DNA of 64,000 nt from Syntrophosphaera sp035450685 (GTDB lineage Bacteria; Cloacimonadota; Cloacimonadia; Cloacimonadales; Cloacimonadaceae), in assembly GCA_035450685.1 (NCBI GenBank), contig DAOTNF010000011.1, positions 1 through 64,000 on the forward strand, read 5' to 3'. This document shows, in pieces, positions 27,752 to 36,718 of this stretch; within the stretch, counting starts at the first letter, position 1, and the number at the start of each line of letters is the position of its first letter. A program made the position numbers and the translations under genes. Below the pieces are notes generated by a model. It made no database searches, was not told where the DNA came from, and saw only the letters and a list, made by a program, of their open reading frames with translations.

Positions 27752-28531
27752 ATGAAGAAAATATTACTAATTATGATGGTAGCTTCCCTATTGATGCTTG
27801 GTGCGTGCTCAGGGAGCGAAGATTCTGACAAGGATACACAGGCTCCCGCCACTCCGAAACTACGACCTCATCTGGGAGATACGGGTGATCCGAGGGTTCA
27901 ATATCCACCGGAAACTGGACCTTGGATCACACTTACAGATGAAAACAATGGCATAGATGCCGTGCCGGATGGCAACTGGATCAGAGTTCCCTGGGAACCT
28001 TTTATCGATAATGATCTCAGCCATGTAAAAATATACCGTTTTGATCACTTCAATCCGGAACCGGTGTTAATTGACTCCGTTTCTGCCACTGCACAATACT
28101 ATCTGGATAGCCGCAGTCAATTGAATGAAGGAGTCTGGTATTCATATTTCATCGACCTGGTTGACATGGCAGGCAATTCATCACGTTCTGATACTGTGTC
28201 TTATGCTCTTTTAGCTAAGTGCATACCCGTGTACCCGGAACAAAACCAAGTTATCACCCCCACTCAGGGTACTTTTCAGTGGTACCGAAGCGGCGATGCC
28301 TCTTTATACAGGCTCCTCTTGATGGATGAAGATGGAAACTATGTAGGTCACCAAGATCTCTATGTGGCTACCGAAGATAATCCTCTGCACGTTATTATGC
28401 CCAATACCACGTTGGATGACTATATAGGCAGAAGCCTGCGCTGGAGAGTTGATGCCTTCGATTGGGATGCGGAAATGGGACAATACAAAGGGTCCGAATC
28501 ACACGAGTATATTGTTAACATTCAACCATAA
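27752..28531 (+). CDS. Lipoprotein following PorV
   Basis: 259 residues: a signal peptide with lipobox LGAC, so Cys19 would be lipidated, then a low-complexity acidic linker and beta-rich sequence with fibronectin-like features (VKIYRFDHFNPEPV, YSYFIDLVDMAGNSSRSDTV). It is 9 bases after PorV with AGGAG upstream, so it is likely part of the same outer-membrane assembly. No named family recognised. Confidence 0.75.
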   Translation: MKKILLIMMVASLLMLGACSGSEDSDKDTQAPATPKLRPHLGDTGDPRVQYPPETGPWITLTDENNGIDAVPDGNWIRVPWEPFIDNDLSHVKIYRFDHFNPEPVLIDSVSATAQYYLDSRSQLNEGVWYSYFIDLVDMAGNSSRSDTVSYALLAKCIPVYPEQNQVITPTQGTFQWYRSGDASLYRLLLMDEDGNYVGHQDLYVATEDNPLHVIMPNTTLDDYIGRSLRWRVDAFDWDAEMGQYKGSESHEYIVNIQP

Positions 28532-29051
28532 CCTGTCGGTACCATAAAGGCTTATAATGAACTGTGAAACAGCCCGTTCGCATAGACAGATTAATAATGT
28601 GGAAAAGAGAAAGTAATCTCACCTACAATAAACCAACATCTGATCGCAGATATTGGCTTTGCTCCACATAACGCGTTGCTAAGCTTGCTTTGGTAAACTT
28701 ATAATGACTACTATTCCGTTTTTGCTTCATACCTCTCTCCTTTGCTACCACTGGATTTGGCACCATCATCCTTAGGTATGCGGTTGCGAAGTTAAGGATG
28801 ACTCCAGGAAAACCCCAGCCCGTTGCAAGCATACAAAGGGGAGCGACAGGGGAAAAGAGATAGCCTCTCGCTCGCGCGAGGACAAGCAATTCCTCGGATA
28901 AAATGAATGAAAGAATCAATATGCTCTTCTTTGACAGTAACCGCATATTTTAGGCTTAGCTTATCCGCGTGGTTTGAAAGAGTGACTGAGATTTCGCTTG
29001 ACGTATTTCAAAGGATTGGAATCATTTCGTAAATTGAAGAAAAAAGAGGCC
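28532..29051. other. Intergenic region with repeat copy C
   Basis: About 520 bases without a supportable gene. It holds family 1 copy C and an interrupted palindrome, cctctcgctcgcgcgagg (28864-28881), close to the one after copy F. No terminator with a clear T-run follows the lipoprotein gene. Confidence 0.65.
28717..28809 (+). repeat. Dispersed intergenic repeat family 1, copy C
   Basis: Most diverged copy. It keeps cgtttttgcttcatacc (shared with copy D), cctttgct, catcatccttagg and gttaaggatgactccagg, but the left arm of the palindrome is replaced (tatgcggttgcgaa). Confidence 0.75.
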
Positions 29052-29630
29052 ATGGTGAAGAAGTATCTTCTACTGCTTATTCTGATTGCTGTTACTTTGG
29101 GAGTCTTTGCTCAGACAGGGACAGCCATAGTTCCTTCCAGCAGTATCTCCGCCTATACCTATGAGGGTAACCGTAGTGGCGTAGAAAAGCTAAAAATGAA
29201 TGTTTACATATTGGGACAGGTCAACAAACCAGGCTTGTATCTTGTTCCGGATGATACAGATTTTTTAACTCTGCTCGCTTTGGCTGGAGGCCCCAAAGAA
29301 GAAGCCAAGCTATCCAAGGTAAGGATCATCAGACCCGCCAACACCAGCCTGGATTCAAAATCAAGCGAGAAAGTGATCTGGGTTAACCTCAAAAAATACA
29401 TGGAAACAGCCGACAATAAGTATCTCGCAACCGAGCTGCGCACCACCAAGGAATTGGATGAAAATACGGGTCAGGAAATTGAAAACACGGTTTATGACCT
29501 TCGTTTGCAACCTGGCGATACGGTGGTATTGTCCGGAACAATTTTCTATGCCTTCAGCAAAGTTGCGGATTTCTTGTCCAAGGTAGCAATAGCGCTAAGT
29601 GTATATAATCTTATTGTCAATCTGAAGTAG
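29052..29630 (+). CDS. SLBB-domain polysaccharide export-related protein
   Basis: 192 residues: a signal peptide (about 1-21), an SLBB domain (VYILGQVNKPGLYLVPDDTD, LLALAGGPKEEAKLSKVRII, ending LRLQPGDTVVLSG) and a final hydrophobic helix. SLBB domains occur in Wza-type export proteins, but the usual N-terminal Wza domain is missing, so this is a reduced form. ATG 29052 is chosen as the start of the signal peptide; its Shine-Dalgarno AGAGG is rather close. It is 9 bases before the Wzz/kinase gene, which fits a polysaccharide export pair. Confidence 0.8.
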   Translation: MVKKYLLLLILIAVTLGVFAQTGTAIVPSSSISAYTYEGNRSGVEKLKMNVYILGQVNKPGLYLVPDDTDFLTLLALAGGPKEEAKLSKVRIIRPANTSLDSKSSEKVIWVNLKKYMETADNKYLATELRTTKELDENTGQEIENTVYDLRLQPGDTVVLSGTIFYAFSKVADFLSKVAIALSVYNLIVNLK

Positions 29631-29639
29631 GGAGCCCCA

Positions 29640-31931
29640 ATGGAACAGAAAAACGCGCCACTGCCGCAACAAGATGAGATCAAACTGACAGATTACCTCA
29701 GGATTGTACTTCAGTATAGATATCTGATAGTCCTGATATTCATAATTGTAATGGCGTTGACCATTATCTATACAGCCCGTCAGCCTCGTATCTACTCCGC
29801 GTCCTCAAGGATACTCCTGGAAAATCAGACGACAGGGGCAGACCTCCTGCTCTTCTCTACTCAGGGTACAGGGAAAAACTACATCAACAATCAGATCGAA
29901 CAGATTCGCAGCAAACCCTTGCTTTCTGCAGCTTGGGAGATCATGAAAAAGTATCCTGAATGGGAATCATTCCCTATCAGCGGCTCAGAGTATTCTCCCG
30001 GCAGTTTGGGCAGGGTGCGCATAGAATCAAAGCGCGACACGGATATTCTGACCCTGACCTTTGAATCCACCGATCAAGGCGAAGCCATGGCTGCGGTTAA
30101 TGCGATTGCCGAAGCGGTGGTGCAGCAAAACACTCAACTTGCCCGCCTGGAATTCACCACTATCAGGGAATTCCTTGGTGAACAGCTTGATTTGATTTCC
30201 AGGCGACTGCAGATTTCAGAGGATGATCTGCGCGAGTTTAAAAATGAGAACAAACTGGTCGAGTTGTCTGAAACCACCACTAAATGGATTGAACAGTCCA
30301 CACAAATCGAATCCCAATACGAGAGCGCTCTTACCGATCAAGCAGTCAAAGCCAAGACCCTTGACTTGCTGAAAAGACAATTAAGGGATCAGGACTCATT
30401 GTTGGTTCAAGTGGAAAACGTTCTGCAGGCTCCTTATATTGAGGAATTGAGAAAACAGATCACTGCCACTCAAGCCACTATAGCCAGACTGCGCACCAAC
30501 GAGAACTATCAGGAAGACCATCCTCAGATGAAGCTCCTGCAGGAAGAGCTGACCAAGACTAAAGCCACCCTGGATACAGAGGTAAAAAAGTTCATCTCCA
30601 TCAACCTCAACAAAGATCCATTGATGACCCGGAACGATCTGCTAAGCAGAATTGTGCAAGCAAATGTAGAGCTTGAAATGGCGCGGACTCTGGTAAATGG
30701 CTTGGAGCAAACCAAAGAAATCTTCGATGAGCGGATCATCACTTTGCCTGACAAAGAATTGGAATTGGCCAGACTAATGCGCAGCATGACCCTGGATGAG
30801 AAGATCTATGGCATTATGATGGAGAAATACGAAGATGCCCGCATAGCCGAACAAGCCGAATCCGGTGCAATCCGCGTCATAGATTATGCGGAAAGGCCTG
30901 GTGCACCTATCAAACCACGCGTTTCGATGAATATGCTGGTAGGCATCATTTTGGGAATCGGGCTGGGAATTGGCGCTGCCTTCCTGGTACATTCATTGGA
31001 TACCAAACTGCGTACCCTGGAAGACATGGAAAACTATGTGCGGCTACCCATCGTGGGGACCATACCATATATTCAGGAATCTGAATCGCGCATCATGGAA
31101 TTCAACAACATGATCGAACAGGCAGAAGGCGAGAATAAAGAACAGCTTAGCAAATCACTCCATTACGTGATGATGCAGTTAGTTTCGCACTATGCCCCAA
31201 AATCTCCAATTGCCGAATCATATAGAACTTTACGAACCAATATTCTGGCCAAAAAGCCTACAGGAAGCACCACTCTCTTGGTAACTTCCTCCGGCCCCAA
31301 AGAAGGTAAATCCACCACCATTGTCAATCTGGCGATAACACTCTCTCAGATGAACAGCAGAGTGCTGCTTGTGGATATGGATATGCGCAGGCCGGTCATT
31401 CACAGCAAGTTTGGAATTGAGAAAGAAAATGGCCTCAGCGACTACCTTATTGATCCGGACGTGACTCTGGACCAGGTAATTAAGAATTCAGGGATTAACA
31501 ACCTCGATGTGATGACCAGCGGTTTTGTGCCGCCCAATCCGTCAGAGTTGATTTCCTCAGCTCGCGCCGACAACATGATTGAAGAACTGCGTACTAGATA
31601 TGATTACGTCTTGTTCGACACTCCGCCAATTATTGCAGTGACCGATGCTCTGATCCTGACCAAGAAAGTTGACCTTACATTCATCGTGGTGCGCTGTGGC
31701 TTCACTGAAAAGGGCATTATCAAACATACCCAGGAGTTGATGGATAACATCAATGCCACTATCGACGGTATTATAGTAAACGGAGTATATGTACAGAAGT
31801 TCTACAGCAAGCAGAACTACTATTACTATTACTATTACTATTATTACTACTATTACTACGGCGAAGATGTACCAAAAAAGCATAAAAAAAGCCTCTTCGG
31901 AAGCTCACGCAAAGATAAATCTGTTTCTTGA
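29640..31931 (+). CDS. Wzz chain-length determinant fused to BY-type tyrosine kinase
   Basis: 763 residues. A Wzz domain begins with a transmembrane helix (about 28-46), has a long coiled-coil periplasmic part (about 190-385) and a second helix (about 427-445). The cytoplasmic kinase has Walker A SSGPKEGKSTTIVNLA (about 554), Walker A' VLLVDMDMRRP and Walker B YVLFDTPPI. It controls polysaccharide length and export through autophosphorylation of its C-terminal tyrosine cluster. That cluster is a run of 14 consecutive tyrosines encoded by 31818-31859 (alternating TAC/TAT), then a basic tail. The gene overlaps ispE by 65 bases. Confidence 0.92.
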   Translation: MEQKNAPLPQQDEIKLTDYLRIVLQYRYLIVLIFIIVMALTIIYTARQPRIYSASSRILLENQTTGADLLLFSTQGTGKNYINNQIEQIRSKPLLSAAWEIMKKYPEWESFPISGSEYSPGSLGRVRIESKRDTDILTLTFESTDQGEAMAAVNAIAEAVVQQNTQLARLEFTTIREFLGEQLDLISRRLQISEDDLREFKNENKLVELSETTTKWIEQSTQIESQYESALTDQAVKAKTLDLLKRQLRDQDSLLVQVENVLQAPYIEELRKQITATQATIARLRTNENYQEDHPQMKLLQEELTKTKATLDTEVKKFISINLNKDPLMTRNDLLSRIVQANVELEMARTLVNGLEQTKEIFDERIITLPDKELELARLMRSMTLDEKIYGIMMEKYEDARIAEQAESGAIRVIDYAERPGAPIKPRVSMNMLVGIILGIGLGIGAAFLVHSLDTKLRTLEDMENYVRLPIVGTIPYIQESESRIMEFNNMIEQAEGENKEQLSKSLHYVMMQLVSHYAPKSPIAESYRTLRTNILAKKPTGSTTLLVTSSGPKEGKSTTIVNLAITLSQMNSRVLLVDMDMRRPVIHSKFGIEKENGLSDYLIDPDVTLDQVIKNSGINNLDVMTSGFVPPNPSELISSARADNMIEELRTRYDYVLFDTPPIIAVTDALILTKKVDLTFIVVRCGFTEKGIIKHTQELMDNINATIDGIIVNGVYVQKFYSKQNYYYYYYYYYYYYYYGEDVPKKHKKSLFGSSRKDKSVS
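31818..31859 (+). repeat. TAC/TAT microsatellite encoding 14 tyrosines
   Basis: 42 bases made only of TAC and TAT codons, starting as a perfect TACTAT repeat and then irregular. It encodes the tyrosine cluster of the kinase tail and ends 7 bases before the ispE start. Because the unit is a multiple of three, slippage would change the number of tyrosines without breaking the frame. Confidence 0.9.
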
Positions 31932-32736
31932 GGTTCTTGATAAAAGAGCCGACGGATTTCACGAGATTGAGACACTGCTTTGCAGTGTCTCTCTTTCTGA
32001 TACTTTGAGATATACTTTGACAAAAAAACAAGTGATAAAATTGTGTACCAACATCCCGGACTTGCCGGCGGAAGACAATCTTGTTTATAAGGTTGCGTCC
32101 TATATGCTTGAGCGATACAAGCCTTCTGCAGGTGTTGAGATCGACCTTGAAAAACGCATTCCTTTGGCTGCTGGTTTGGGAGGTGGAAGTAGCGATGCTG
32201 CGAATGTGATCTTTAACCTGAATGTTATCTGGAACCTTAACCTCAGCAAGGAAGAAAAAGAAGAGATCGCTGCACTGTTTGGCAGTGATATCTGTTTCTT
32301 TTTACAAGGTGGGGTTGCTTGGGGAACCAGCAGAGGCGAGATAATCAGTCCCGCAGAGGATATTGAAATCGACCACATCTTATTGGTCAAGCCTGATTTT
32401 GGTATCAGCGCTGCTTCAGCTTATTCACTTTCAGTGCCAGCCACTGCTGATAGAAAGCGGCGGTTTGCTCTTGACAGTTGGCGCAATGATTGTTTCAATC
32501 GCCTGGAAGCTGGCATACGTGATAGCTACGGGGAAATTGACGCTATTTTGCGACAACTTGAGAACATGAAAGCCAGACCTGCTCTAATGAGCGGGAGTGG
32601 CTCAACCTGTTTTGGAATATTTGACAATGCTGAAGAGCTCACCACTTGCCAGCAGTGTTTCAACCAGGCAGGATATTGGACAAAAGAAGTTAGAACAATT
32701 ACAAGGAAAGAGTATCAAAGTGTATTCAAAGCTTAA
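31867..32736 (+). CDS. ispE: 4-diphosphocytidyl-2-C-methyl-D-erythritol kinase
   Basis: GHMP kinase of the MEP isoprenoid pathway. 289 residues with AHAKINLFLEVLDKRADGFH at the start, the ATP loop PLAAGLGGGSSDAANVIF (about 98) and C-terminal RPALMSGSGSTCFGIF. The start at ATG 31867 lies inside the kinase gene, just after its tyrosine repeat; no nearer start codon precedes the conserved AKINLFL. It overlaps prs by 17 bases. Confidence 0.93.
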   Translation: MYQKSIKKASSEAHAKINLFLEVLDKRADGFHEIETLLCSVSLSDTLRYTLTKKQVIKLCTNIPDLPAEDNLVYKVASYMLERYKPSAGVEIDLEKRIPLAAGLGGGSSDAANVIFNLNVIWNLNLSKEEKEEIAALFGSDICFFLQGGVAWGTSRGEIISPAEDIEIDHILLVKPDFGISAASAYSLSVPATADRKRRFALDSWRNDCFNRLEAGIRDSYGEIDAILRQLENMKARPALMSGSGSTCFGIFDNAEELTTCQQCFNQAGYWTKEVRTITRKEYQSVFKA

Positions 32737-33664
32737 ACTGATCACAGGACACGCCAATCGCGCACTGGCTGATGAAATCGCCAAGCATGCGGGCATCCCC
32801 CTTGCAGACATTGATCTGTTTAAATTTTCCAACGACGAATCCTTTGTAAAGATCAACGACAATGTCCGCGGAGCAGATGTTTTTGTTATCCAACCAACTT
32901 GCCGGCCGGTAAATGACAGTTTAATGGATCTTCTGGTCATAATTGACGCTTTGAAAAGAGCTTCAGCTCAGAGGATCAACTGTGTCATTCCCTATTTTGC
33001 TTATGCCCGATCCGATAAAAAAGATCAGCCCAGGGTTCCAATCACAGCCAAGCTTGTAGCCGACCTAATCACGGTGGCTGGGGCAAACAGGATTATTACT
33101 GTTGATCTTCATGCCGAGCAGATACAGGGATTTTTTAACATCCCGGTTGACCATCTCTATTCGATACCAAGTTTTGCCAGATACTTCATGAATATGGAAC
33201 TGCCTGAACCCGTTGTGGTATCGCCAGATTCAGGAGGAGCAAATCGGGCACGGGCTTTGGCCAAAAGACTTAACTGCGGTTTTGCCATTGGTGATAAGCG
33301 TCGCATTGGAAACGACGACCGCACCGAGGTTCTGAATATTATTGGCGATGTTTGCGGTAAAACAGCAATCCTCTTTGACGATATGATTGATACCGGAGGG
33401 AGTCTGATCAAGATTGCCAAGGTATTGCAGGAACGTGAAGTCAAAGAGATATACGCGGCTTGCACCCACGGCATCCTTTCTGGTCACGCTGTGGAGAACA
33501 TAGCGGCATCGCCCATCAAAAAACTGTTTGTGACAAACACCATTCCGCTCAGTGAGGAAGCTGAAAAATGTGATAAAATTGTTCAGCTTTCCTTAGCAGA
33601 AATGCTGGCGGTAGCAATAAAAAAAGTACATATAGAAGAATCCCTGAGCATTCTGTTTAGATAG
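32720..33664 (+). CDS. prs: Ribose-phosphate pyrophosphokinase
   Basis: Makes PRPP from ribose 5-phosphate and ATP. From GTG 32720 the protein has 314 residues, the usual length. AAGGAAAG is 9 bases upstream, and upstream residues in the open frame do not fit the family. Motifs: FSNDESFVKINDNVRGADVF, YFAYARSDKKDQPRVPI, TVDLHAEQIQGFF (with the catalytic His) and the PRPP loop ILFDDMIDTGGSL. It overlaps ispE by 17 bases. Confidence 0.95.
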   Translation: MYSKLKLITGHANRALADEIAKHAGIPLADIDLFKFSNDESFVKINDNVRGADVFVIQPTCRPVNDSLMDLLVIIDALKRASAQRINCVIPYFAYARSDKKDQPRVPITAKLVADLITVAGANRIITVDLHAEQIQGFFNIPVDHLYSIPSFARYFMNMELPEPVVVSPDSGGANRARALAKRLNCGFAIGDKRRIGNDDRTEVLNIIGDVCGKTAILFDDMIDTGGSLIKIAKVLQEREVKEIYAACTHGILSGHAVENIAASPIKKLFVTNTIPLSEEAEKCDKIVQLSLAEMLAVAIKKVHIEESLSILFR

Positions 33665-33682
33665 CTCGGGATGGAGGAAAAC

Positions 33683-34297
33683 ATGATATACACCTTGGAA
33701 GCTAAAAAAAGAAACAATATCAAAAAAAGCGAACTCAATGCGCTGCGCGCGCAAGGAATGATCCCAGCCGTACTCTATGGCAAGGGACTTGCGTCCACCT
33801 CGATATCCATCGATAAAGCCACCTTTATGCGATTCTATAAGAAGAGTTTTACCGAATTGACCTTCTACGAGATAGAGCTTGATGGCAAGAAATATCACAC
33901 CATACTCAAAGACAAATTAATCCATCCCGTTACCAGGGATATACTGCATATAGATTTCATGCAGATTCAGGAATCGGCTCTCATGGAGTTTGAGTTGCCA
34001 ATCCAATTCGTCGGAGAAGCTGCAGGAGCAAAGGAAGGTGGATTCACAGATGTGGTCCAGAGAACGGTAAAAATTGTTTGCAAAGCAAACGAAGTGCCCG
34101 AAGAAATATCTGTTGATGTTTCAAATCTGCATGTGGGTGACTCGCTGCGCATTCAAGACCTCCCCGTCGGAGCATGGCAATATAAAGACAATGACGACGT
34201 AACAATTGTTGTGGTTCATGGCAAGAAAGCTGAAGAACCAGCAGTATCTGAAGCTGCAGAACCAAGCGCTGAAGCTGATACTGATAAAACTGAATAA
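33683..34297 (+). CDS. rplY: 50S ribosomal protein L25/CTC
   Basis: 204 residues of the long CTC type. An N-terminal 5S rRNA-binding domain (LEAKKRNNIKKSELNALRAQ, GMIPAVLYGKG) is followed by a C-terminal domain (EISVDVSNLHVGDSLRIQDL) and an acidic Ala/Glu-rich tail of about 25 residues. ATG 33683 has GGAGG 5 bases upstream and is preferred to ATG 33671. The stop overlaps pth by one base. Confidence 0.93.
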   Translation: MIYTLEAKKRNNIKKSELNALRAQGMIPAVLYGKGLASTSISIDKATFMRFYKKSFTELTFYEIELDGKKYHTILKDKLIHPVTRDILHIDFMQIQESALMEFELPIQFVGEAAGAKEGGFTDVVQRTVKIVCKANEVPEEISVDVSNLHVGDSLRIQDLPVGAWQYKDNDDVTIVVVHGKKAEEPAVSEAAEPSAEADTDKTE

Positions 34298-34878
34298 TGA
34301 AACTGGTGATTGGTCTGGGAAACATCGGCGAGGAATACTCCCGAACAAGACATAATGTCGGTTTTCTCAGTCTCGATCATTGGGCTCAGGCCCATAAACA
34401 AAGTTTCAGTAAAGACAAGCTCTTTGATTTCATCAAAAAGCGAAGTGTTTGCCTGATCAAACCCAACACCTATATGAACCGTTCCGGCTTGGCTCTGGCA
34501 GAGGCTCTATCTCGCTGGAAGTGCAGTGAGACCTTGGTTGTCCATGATGACATCGAATTACCCCTAAGCAAGATTCGCATACGCAATGGCGGTGGAGACG
34601 GGGGCCACAACGGCATCAAATCACTTCTTGAAGTACAAGCATCCGACTTGCTGAGAAGACTTCGCATAGGTATTGGCAGAGACGAAGGGAATCCCCGCGA
34701 TTATGTACTTGATGAATTTGAGGACGGAGAGTTGCAGAAGATTAACGAGTGCCTTTCCACTGTCAATGAATTGATAGATATATTTATAACTCTTGGTTAT
34801 AATGAGATGTTAAACCAATATAGCAAATGGAAAAAATCCTGTTCCGAGGCGAACAAGCCCGGAATCATCTGTCCATAG
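34297..34878 (+). CDS. pth: Peptidyl-tRNA hydrolase
   Basis: Recycles peptidyl-tRNA dropped by ribosomes. 193 residues with VIGLGNIGEEYSRTRHNVGF (holding the catalytic His), KPNTYMNRSGLAL and VVHDDIELPLSKIRIRNGGG. The usual length for the family. It sits between rplY and rpsF, the common rplY-pth arrangement, and starts on the last base of the rplY stop. Confidence 0.95.
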   Translation: MKLVIGLGNIGEEYSRTRHNVGFLSLDHWAQAHKQSFSKDKLFDFIKKRSVCLIKPNTYMNRSGLALAEALSRWKCSETLVVHDDIELPLSKIRIRNGGGDGGHNGIKSLLEVQASDLLRRLRIGIGRDEGNPRDYVLDEFEDGELQKINECLSTVNELIDIFITLGYNEMLNQYSKWKKSCSEANKPGIICP

Positions 34879-34888
34879 GAGGAAGATA

Positions 34889-35179
34889 ATGACAAAAAAC
34901 TATGAACTGATGGTGATCTTATCACCTAAGCTCAACGAAGAGGAAGCGAATCAGCTCAATGACAGCATCCTGGCTATAGTCAAGGATTTGTCCGGCGAAC
35001 TGATCAAGACTGAACCCTGGGGACGCCGAATGCTGGCCTACCCCATCAACAAGCTCCAGGAAGGTTATTACTATCTGAATTTCCTTAAGATGGAATCCCT
35101 GAAAGTAAAAACACTCAAGCAACAGCTGGGACTCAACGAAAACATCATCCGTCACATGATCATCGCTCGTGGTGAGTAG
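34889..35179 (+). CDS. rpsF: 30S ribosomal protein S6
   Basis: 96 residues with YELMVILSPKLNEEEANQL, the conserved EPWGRRMLAYPINKLQEGYY and a C-terminal NENIIRHMIIAR. It binds the central domain of 16S rRNA with S18. GGAGG precedes the ATG. First of the rpsF-ssb-rpsR set. Confidence 0.96.
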   Translation: MTKNYELMVILSPKLNEEEANQLNDSILAIVKDLSGELIKTEPWGRRMLAYPINKLQEGYYYLNFLKMESLKVKTLKQQLGLNENIIRHMIIARGE

Positions 35180-35187
35180 GAGGACAA

Positions 35188-35634
35188 ATGGCAGACTTGA
35201 AATTACCACGTATCAACAAAGCCATGATCGCGGGTCGCATCACCCAGGATCTTGAACTTAGAGTAACACCCAAAGGAACTTCCACGGTCAGATTCGCGGT
35301 CGCTGTTGACAGAAGCTACAAAGACGATTCTGACCAATGGCAACAAGTAACATCATACATCGATGTTGTAGTCTGGGGCGATAAAGCTGAAAACATCTGC
35401 AAACACGCACAAAAAGGCACAGCGGTGTATGTTGAGGGTCGCATCGATACACGTTCCTACACTGACCAGAACAACATCAACCGCAAAATCTTCGAGATTG
35501 TGGCCGATAATGTTCAAACTCTGGAATGGAAACCCAGGGATGGAGAAACCACTGAGCCAACTGACATGCCTTCCCAGGATGAAAGCTCCAAACCATCCTC
35601 GCAAACCAATACCAAAGATGACTTACCCTTTTGA
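35188..35634 (+). CDS. ssb: Single-stranded DNA-binding protein
   Basis: 148 residues: an OB fold (about 1-110: NKAMIAGRITQDLELRVTPK, STVRFAVAVDR, AVYVEGRIDTRSYTD), a disordered linker, and the acidic tail DDLPF that binds partner proteins. Placed between rpsF and rpsR as in many bacteria. AGGAGG precedes the ATG. Confidence 0.96.
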   Translation: MADLKLPRINKAMIAGRITQDLELRVTPKGTSTVRFAVAVDRSYKDDSDQWQQVTSYIDVVVWGDKAENICKHAQKGTAVYVEGRIDTRSYTDQNNINRKIFEIVADNVQTLEWKPRDGETTEPTDMPSQDESSKPSSQTNTKDDLPF

Positions 35635-35647
35635 TATAGGAGAATAA

Positions 35648-35884
35648 ATGAATCTTACAGACAGAAAAAAGAAGTTCACCCGGAAAAAATACTGCCGTTT
35701 CTGCGCTAACGCGGAGATCGTAATAGATTATAAAAACCTTGATGTGCTACGGCAGTTTATTTCCGATGTGGGTAAAATCGATGCCGCCCGTTTGACTGGA
35801 ACCTGTGCCAAACATCAACGCAAGCTGACTGCCGAGATCAAGCGCGCCAGACAAATTGCTTTGCTGCCCTACGTTATAGAATAG
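35648..35884 (+). CDS. rpsR: 30S ribosomal protein S18
   Basis: 78 residues with RKKYCRFCANAEIVIDYKNL, ending in TGTCAKHQRKLTAEIKRARQ and ALLPYVIE, the S18 pattern. Cysteines at CRFC and C in GTCAKH suggest a zinc-binding form. TAGGAG lies upstream. The stop overlaps the next gene's GTG by one base. Confidence 0.95.
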   Translation: MNLTDRKKKFTRKKYCRFCANAEIVIDYKNLDVLRQFISDVGKIDAARLTGTCAKHQRKLTAEIKRARQIALLPYVIE

Positions 35885-36714
35885 TGCATCTATTGCCTTT
35901 GTTGTTGGGTGGACTTGCCGTCCTGAATCCATTCATTGGTCTTATCCTGATCATGTTTTACAGCTCTTATGGTATCAGACAGAGTGGATTCTCCCCCATT
36001 AGAGTGCTGTTGCTGTTTCTGATCTTCCCTCTCACCTCTTTATTTGTCATGCGTGAGATACCGGGAGTCCAGTTGATGGCTTCAGACGCCATTTGGGCAG
36101 TTGGCTTGGTCACAGTTCTCTTTCTTCATTCTTTGAGAACTGGGAAAAGTCTGACTACTGCATTTACTCTGGCCGCCATGTTGATCGTCTTTTACGGATT
36201 CGCCAGATGTATTGTGTTTGGCAACTACCTCACCCATGCAAACGAACAGGCTATCTCAGATGTCACCAACAGATTCCCTTCCATTTACCAGCGTCAGGAT
36301 ATGCGGTTTTATGTTGCCGTGATGCGATATCTTTGGCCAGCAAGCTGGACTATCCCGCAATTGTTCTCCCTGTTTGCAGGTTACATACTGTTTCATAACC
36401 TAAACGGGATTCGCTTCAAATGGCGCAAGATATCCTTCCCGAAATACCTGAATTTCATAATCCTGGCCATCTTGCCATTGTATATGGTAACAGAGTTGCA
36501 TCAGGTGTTTGTAAATACTTTACTGACACTGCTGGTTTTGCCTGCTATACAAGGATTCAGCCTGATGGTTGATTGGCTTGCCAAACTTGTTTCCAGCAGG
36601 CTGATCCTGGCTTTGCTGATGCTGCTCCTTATCCCAAACTACATTTTGATTTCGCTGCTGGGTTTCACAGATATCTGGCTCGATTTCAGGAAACTAAATA
36701 CTACTAAGGAATGA
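35884..36714 (+). CDS. YybS/DUF2232-like membrane protein
   Basis: 276 residues with about seven transmembrane segments. The C-terminal half fits the DUF2232 pattern as I remember it: RYLWPASWTIPQLFSLFAGY, a proline-ending VNTLLTLLVLPAIQGFSL and LLGFTDIWLDFRK at the end. DUF2232 genes are often found between rpsR and rplI, as here, and have no settled function. It starts at GTG 35884, one base into the rpsR stop and without a Shine-Dalgarno, so translation is probably coupled. Confidence 0.7.
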   Translation: MHLLPLLLGGLAVLNPFIGLILIMFYSSYGIRQSGFSPIRVLLLFLIFPLTSLFVMREIPGVQLMASDAIWAVGLVTVLFLHSLRTGKSLTTAFTLAAMLIVFYGFARCIVFGNYLTHANEQAISDVTNRFPSIYQRQDMRFYVAVMRYLWPASWTIPQLFSLFAGYILFHNLNGIRFKWRKISFPKYLNFIILAILPLYMVTELHQVFVNTLLTLLVLPAIQGFSLMVDWLAKLVSSRLILALLMLLLIPNYILISLLGFTDIWLDFRKLNTTKE

Positions 36715-36718
36715 CATT

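Noticed and set aside
28623..28946. 107-codon minus-strand open frame
   Set aside because: Overlaps repeat copy C and has no gene-like features.
31818..31859. CRISPR-like or tandem repeat array
   Set aside because: The short repeat is in frame within the kinase and encodes tyrosines; there are no spacers. No CRISPR array was seen anywhere in the window.
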